Source: Enemella evansiae (GTDB lineage: Bacteria; Pseudomonadota; Alphaproteobacteria; Rhodobacterales; Rhodobacteraceae). Taken from it: a stretch of 64,000 nt of DNA. Both the position numbers and the translations under genes were made by a program. Positions 60,710 through 64,000 of the stretch are shown piece by piece (position 1 is the first letter of the stretch; each line of letters starts with the position of its first letter). The notes below the pieces were generated by a model, which saw only the letters and a program-made list of their open reading frames with translations, did not search any database and was not told where the DNA came from. The stretch is taken from NCBI GenBank assembly GCA_017255395.1, contig JAFKDC010000001.1:310001-374000 (forward strand), read 5' to 3'.

Positions 60710-61915
60710 ATGTCGGAAGTCTACGACGTGGTGATCGTGGGGGGCGCGGTGATCGGGTCCAGCGTGGCCTGCTACCTGTCCGGCGCCGAAGGCTTTGACG
60801 GTCGCGTGCTGGTGGTCGAACGCGACCCGAGCTATGCGCAGGCCTCGACGGCGCTTTCGGCGGCCTCGATCCGCACCCAGTTCTCCAATGCGATCAACGT
60901 GGCCATCAGCCAGTACGGCGCCGAGGTGATCCGCGATTTCGCCACGCGCATGGCCTGCGGCGACGACCGCCCGGATCTGAACTTCCATGAGGGCGGCTAT
61001 CTCTACCTCGCCGCGACGCCGGAGCAGGAAAGAACCCTGCGCGAAAACCACGCGGTGCAAAGGGCCTGCGGCGCCGATGTCGTGCTCTGGTCGCCGGAAG
61101 AACTGGCCCGCGCCTTTCCGCACCTGAACACAGGGGATATCCGCCTCGCCTCCTACGGGCAAAGCGGCGAGGGCTGGTTCGACAACACGGGCCTGATGAA
61201 CGGTTTTCGCAACAGGGCCCGGGCGCAGGGTGTCGACTATATCCGTGACGAGGTCACCGGCCTCGCGCGCGCGGGCAACCGCATCACCCATGTCACCCTT
61301 GCCTCGGGCCGCACGCTGGCCTGCGGAACGGTGGTTAACGCCGCCGGGCCGCGCGCCGCACAGGTGGCGCGGATGGCCGGGCTGCACATCCCGGTCGAGC
61401 CGCGCAAGCGCACGGTCTTCCTCTACGACTGCGCCCGAAGCCCCGAGGGCTCGGCCCGCGTCAACCATGGCCGCCTGCCGCTGATGATCGACCCCTCGGG
61501 CGTCTACTGCCGCCCCGAAGGCCGCTATTTCATGACCCAATGCCCGCCCGAAGACGACCGCGCCGTGGATACCGGAGATTTCGACCCCAACCATACCGAG
61601 TTCGAAGAGCGCATCTGGCCCGTCCTCGCCGCCCGCTCCGAGGCTTTCGAGGCGATCAAGGTGATCCGCAGCTGGGCCGGCCACTACGCCTGGAACAGGC
61701 TCGACCACAACATGATCGTCGGCCCGCACCCCGAGGTGCCGAACATGCTCTTTGCCAACGGCTTCTCGGGCCACGGCCTCCAACAGGCCCCGGCCACCGG
61801 TCGCGCCGTTGCCGAACTGATCGTCCACGGCACCTACCGCACGCTCGACCTCTCGCCGCTGGGCGTGGACCGTATCCTGACCGGTACCCCCTTCCTCGAG
61901 AAAAACGTGATCTGA
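60710..61915 (+). CDS. FAD-dependent oxidoreductase of the D-amino-acid-oxidase superfamily
   Basis: This 401-residue cytoplasmic flavoenzyme begins with YDVVIVGGAVIGSSVACYL, a variant dinucleotide motif, followed by VVERDPSYAQASTALSAASI, the loop typical of DAO/sarcosine-dehydrogenase-like proteins. The C-terminal FAD block is NMLFANGFSGHGLQQAPATG. The substrate, probably an amine or amino acid, cannot be told. ATG 60710 follows AAAGGCAGG. It is a single plus-strand gene, ended by a pair of inverted dispersed elements. Confidence 0.85.
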   Translation: MSEVYDVVIVGGAVIGSSVACYLSGAEGFDGRVLVVERDPSYAQASTALSAASIRTQFSNAINVAISQYGAEVIRDFATRMACGDDRPDLNFHEGGYLYLAATPEQERTLRENHAVQRACGADVVLWSPEELARAFPHLNTGDIRLASYGQSGEGWFDNTGLMNGFRNRARAQGVDYIRDEVTGLARAGNRITHVTLASGRTLACGTVVNAAGPRAAQVARMAGLHIPVEPRKRTVFLYDCARSPEGSARVNHGRLPLMIDPSGVYCRPEGRYFMTQCPPEDDRAVDTGDFDPNHTEFEERIWPVLAARSEAFEAIKVIRSWAGHYAWNRLDHNMIVGPHPEVPNMLFANGFSGHGLQQAPATGRAVAELIVHGTYRTLDLSPLGVDRILTGTPFLEKNVI

Positions 61916-61944
61916 CCGCCCGGGGCTGGCCTGCGCCTCCGGCG

Positions 61945-61968
61945 GGAGTATTTTTGCAGAAAAGAAGT
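61945..61968 (-). repeat. Dispersed 3'-end element, copy 7
   Basis: On the minus strand it reads ACTTCTTTTCTGCAAAAATA. It faces copy 8, 40 bases away. Unlike the other intergenic copies there is no minus-strand gene ending nearby. Confidence 0.65.
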
Positions 61969-62008
61969 CAGGGGCCTGCGCGCCATCTCCGGCGGGGGAC
62001 GACCCTGT

Positions 62009-62031
62009 GCTTCTTCTCTGTCCAAATACTC
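62009..62031 (+). repeat. Dispersed 3'-end element, copy 8
   Basis: It reads GCTTCTTCTCTGTCCAAATA on the plus strand, downstream of the plus-strand FAD oxidoreductase gene, and is almost identical to copy 3. Confidence 0.72.
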
Positions 62032-62167
62032 ACAGCCCGGCCCGAAAAACCCTGCAACGCAGCCGGAAAATCGCCCTCCGACCGATCCGCTTGCGCTTTT
62101 TGCTCCGGCAAGGGATGATCCGCCGCGAATGCGCTGGTAGCGCAACCAGACCTTCCGGGGGGACATC

Positions 62168-63070
62168 GTGACACAGACAAGGGTGGCCGTGATTGGCCTC
62201 GGCTCCATGGGCTATGGGGTGGCGGCAAACTGCCTGAAAGCAGGGCTCGAGACATGGGGCGCCGACGTCAACGCCGCCCAGGTGGACCGCTTCGCGGGCG
62301 AGGGCGGCAAGCCCGTGACCGGCCCCGGCGACTACGCGGCGGCCGATGTCGTCGTGACTGTCGTGGTGAACGCCGCGCAGACAGAGGCGGTGCTCTTCGG
62401 AGAGCAGGGCGCCGTGGCGCAGATGAAACCCGGCGCCGTCGTGGTCTCCTGCGCCACCGTCGCGCCGGACTTCGCCCGCGCCATGGCCGCGCGCTGTGCC
62501 GAGGCGGGGGTGCTCTACCTCGACGCGCCGATCTCGGGCGGGCAGGTCAAGGCCGCCTCGGGCGAGCTGTCGGTCATGGCCTCCGGCGCACCCGAGGCCT
62601 TCGCCAGGGCGCGCCCGGTGCTGGACGCCATGGCCGCCAAGGTCTTCGAACTGGGCGACGAGGCCGGGCCGGGGTCCGCCATGAAGGCGATCAATCAGCT
62701 TCTGGTGGGCGTGCATCTGGCCGCCATGGGCGAGGCCATGACTTTCGGCATGACGCAGGGCGTGACGCCCGAGCAATTCGTCGAGGTCATCCCCGAATGC
62801 GCCGGCACCAGCTGGGTGTTGGAGAACCGTGCGCCGCATGTGGTGTCGGGCGACTACACGCCGCTCTCCGCCGTGGACATCTGGCTGAAGGACCTCGGCA
62901 TCGTCTCCGACATCGCGCGCAGCGCGAAGTTCAGCGCGCCCCTGACGGCGGCGGCACTGCAGCAGTGGATCGCGGCCAGCGGCATGGGCATGGGGCGCGA
63001 AGACGACGCCGCCATTGCCAAACTTTACGCCACGCACGCAGGCCTGAGCCTGCCGGGAGACAAGACATGA
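62168..63070 (+). CDS. ltnD: L-threonate dehydrogenase-like 3-hydroxyacid dehydrogenase
   Basis: This 300-residue beta-hydroxyacid dehydrogenase starts at GTG 62168 after GGGGGGA. It has the cofactor motif VIGLGSMGYGVAAN, the signature YLDAPISGGQVKA, catalytic Lys in SAMKAINQLLVG (about 176), and a C-terminal helical domain. It is coupled by an ATGA overlap to an OtnK-type kinase, the pairing found in acid-sugar (threonate/tetronate) catabolism operons. There LtnD oxidises L-threonate to 2-oxo-tetronate. Assignment rests on family plus context. Confidence 0.8.
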   Translation: MTQTRVAVIGLGSMGYGVAANCLKAGLETWGADVNAAQVDRFAGEGGKPVTGPGDYAAADVVVTVVVNAAQTEAVLFGEQGAVAQMKPGAVVVSCATVAPDFARAMAARCAEAGVLYLDAPISGGQVKAASGELSVMASGAPEAFARARPVLDAMAAKVFELGDEAGPGSAMKAINQLLVGVHLAAMGEAMTFGMTQGVTPEQFVEVIPECAGTSWVLENRAPHVVSGDYTPLSAVDIWLKDLGIVSDIARSAKFSAPLTAAALQQWIAASGMGMGREDDAAIAKLYATHAGLSLPGDKT

Positions 63071-64000
63071 CCCTTCTCGGAGCCATCGCCGACGATTTCA
63101 CCGGCGCCACCGACCTTGCGGGCCTTCTGGCGCGCTCCGGCGTGCCGGTCTCGCTGCGGCTGGGGGTGCCGGACACGCCGCCCGCCGACACCGCCCCCTT
63201 CGAGGTGATCGCGCTGAAATGCCGGACGGAACCGGTGGACAAGGCCGTCGCCGACTGCCGCGCCGCGCTGGCATGGTTGCAGAAGGCGGGCGCGCAGCGC
63301 TTCTTCTGGAAATACTGCTCGACCTTTGATTCGACGCCCGAGGGCAATATCGGCCCGGTCGCCGAGGCGCTGATGGCGGACCTTGGCGCGGATCAGACGA
63401 TCTACTGCCCCGCCTTCCCGGAAAACGGCCGGTCGATCTTCATGGGCAACCTCTTCGTCGGGCGGCAGCCTCTGGCGGAAAGCCCGATGAAGGATCACCC
63501 GCTGACGCCGATGACCGATTCCAACCTGATGCGCCTGCTGGAACCGCAGGTGACGCGGCCCGTGGGGCTGGCCGACCGGCTGACCGTGGCGCGGGGCGCC
63601 GAGGCGCTCCGGGCGGAACTCGCGCGACTGGCCGATGAAGGCGTGGCCCATGTCGTCATCGATGCGGTGGCCAACGAAGACCTCTATACCATCGCCGAGG
63701 CCTGTCGGGACATGCCGCTGATGACCGGCGGCAGCGCGGTCGCCATGCCCCTGCCCAAGCTCTGGATGCAGGACGGCGCGCTAAAGGCCGACACCGCCCG
63801 CGCGCCCGAGCAAATCGGCCCCGGCGCGGTGGTCCTGTCCGGCAGCTGTTCCGCCATGACCCGCAAGCAGGTCGAGGCTTACAAGGCGACCGGTGCGGCG
63901 TCGTACCGGCTCGACCCCGTCAAGCTGGACGAGGAAGGCCCGCAGAAGGCGCTGGACTGGCTCGCGTCGCAGGATCTGGAGGCGGCGCCCTTGGTCTATG
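63067..64000 (+). CDS. otnK: 3-Oxo-tetronate 4-kinase, 3' end outside window
   Basis: This is 311 visible residues of a DUF1537/four-carbon acid sugar kinase. The N-terminal motif LLGAIADDFTGATDLAGLLA with the Asp pair, KCRTEPV and KYCSTFDSTPEGNIG (substrate domain) are present. The C-terminal nucleotide-binding domain starts near residue 255 (GPGAVVLSGSCSAMTRKQV) and is cut by the window edge. It overlaps ltnD by 4 bases. It should phosphorylate 3-oxo-tetronate; an isomerase and an aldolase/decarboxylase are expected further right. Confidence 0.88.
   Translation, partial: MTLLGAIADDFTGATDLAGLLARSGVPVSLRLGVPDTPPADTAPFEVIALKCRTEPVDKAVADCRAALAWLQKAGAQRFFWKYCSTFDSTPEGNIGPVAEALMADLGADQTIYCPAFPENGRSIFMGNLFVGRQPLAESPMKDHPLTPMTDSNLMRLLEPQVTRPVGLADRLTVARGAEALRAELARLADEGVAHVVIDAVANEDLYTIAEACRDMPLMTGGSAVAMPLPKLWMQDGALKADTARAPEQIGPGAVVLSGSCSAMTRKQVEAYKATGAASYRLDPVKLDEEGPQKALDWLASQDLEAAPLVY

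Overview
This is a high-GC window with tightly packed genes, ATGA start/stop overlaps and gene families typical of marine Alphaproteobacteria. The mix of a probable SoeA-type molybdoenzyme, a Hint-domain protein, an LtnD/OtnK pair and an RTX-tailed exoprotein points to Rhodobacteraceae, probably the Roseobacter group. That placement is from gene content only. I saw no rRNA, tRNA, CRISPR array, IS element, phage gene or dedicated transcription regulator.

Layout. 1-2714: most of a molybdopterin oxidoreductase that runs off the left edge. 3.2-43.9 kb: a large surface-polysaccharide locus. It holds several GT4 and GT2 glycosyltransferases, a WecG/TagA transferase, a Wzy-like polymerase or ligase, a Wzx-like flippase, a Wzz-like co-polymerase, a separate BY-kinase-like ATPase with a nine-copy 15-residue repeat, an OafA-type O-acyltransferase, GMC/SDR and Gfo-Idh/epimerase sugar-modifying enzymes, and a secreted hydrolase-like protein with RTX repeats. 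44-49 kb: a Leu-rich leader, cupin and leuA operon, a PhnA-family protein, a lipoprotein and gamma-glutamyltransferase. 49.6-56.3 kb: tex, an SMP-30 lactonase, purU, a D-2-hydroxyacid dehydrogenase and an SH3 protein. 56.5-64 kb: a Hint protein, ugd, a phosphohexomutase, an FAD oxidoreductase and the start of an ltnD-otnK operon.

The most unusual part is a four-gene minus-strand operon (36708 down to 24051) inside the polysaccharide locus. In transcription order it encodes a modular PKS (KS-AT-KR-DH-ACP-TE), a WbbL-like GT2 glycosyltransferase, an NRPS and a 4'-phosphopantetheinyl transferase. The NRPS has an N-terminal formyltransferase domain and a luciferase-like monooxygenase inserted in its adenylation domain, whose pocket reads close to the glycine code. 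The operon therefore carries its own carrier-protein activation and a sugar-transfer step, and it sits directly downstream of the flippase. ugd and the phosphohexomutase at 57.8-60.6 kb probably supply sugar nucleotides.

A short 3'-end element (consensus CTTCTTCTTGGTCCAAATA) occurs eight times between genes, mostly oriented as if closing the upstream gene, and once in frame inside the PKS acyltransferase domain. A pair of adjacent palindromes lies upstream of purU.
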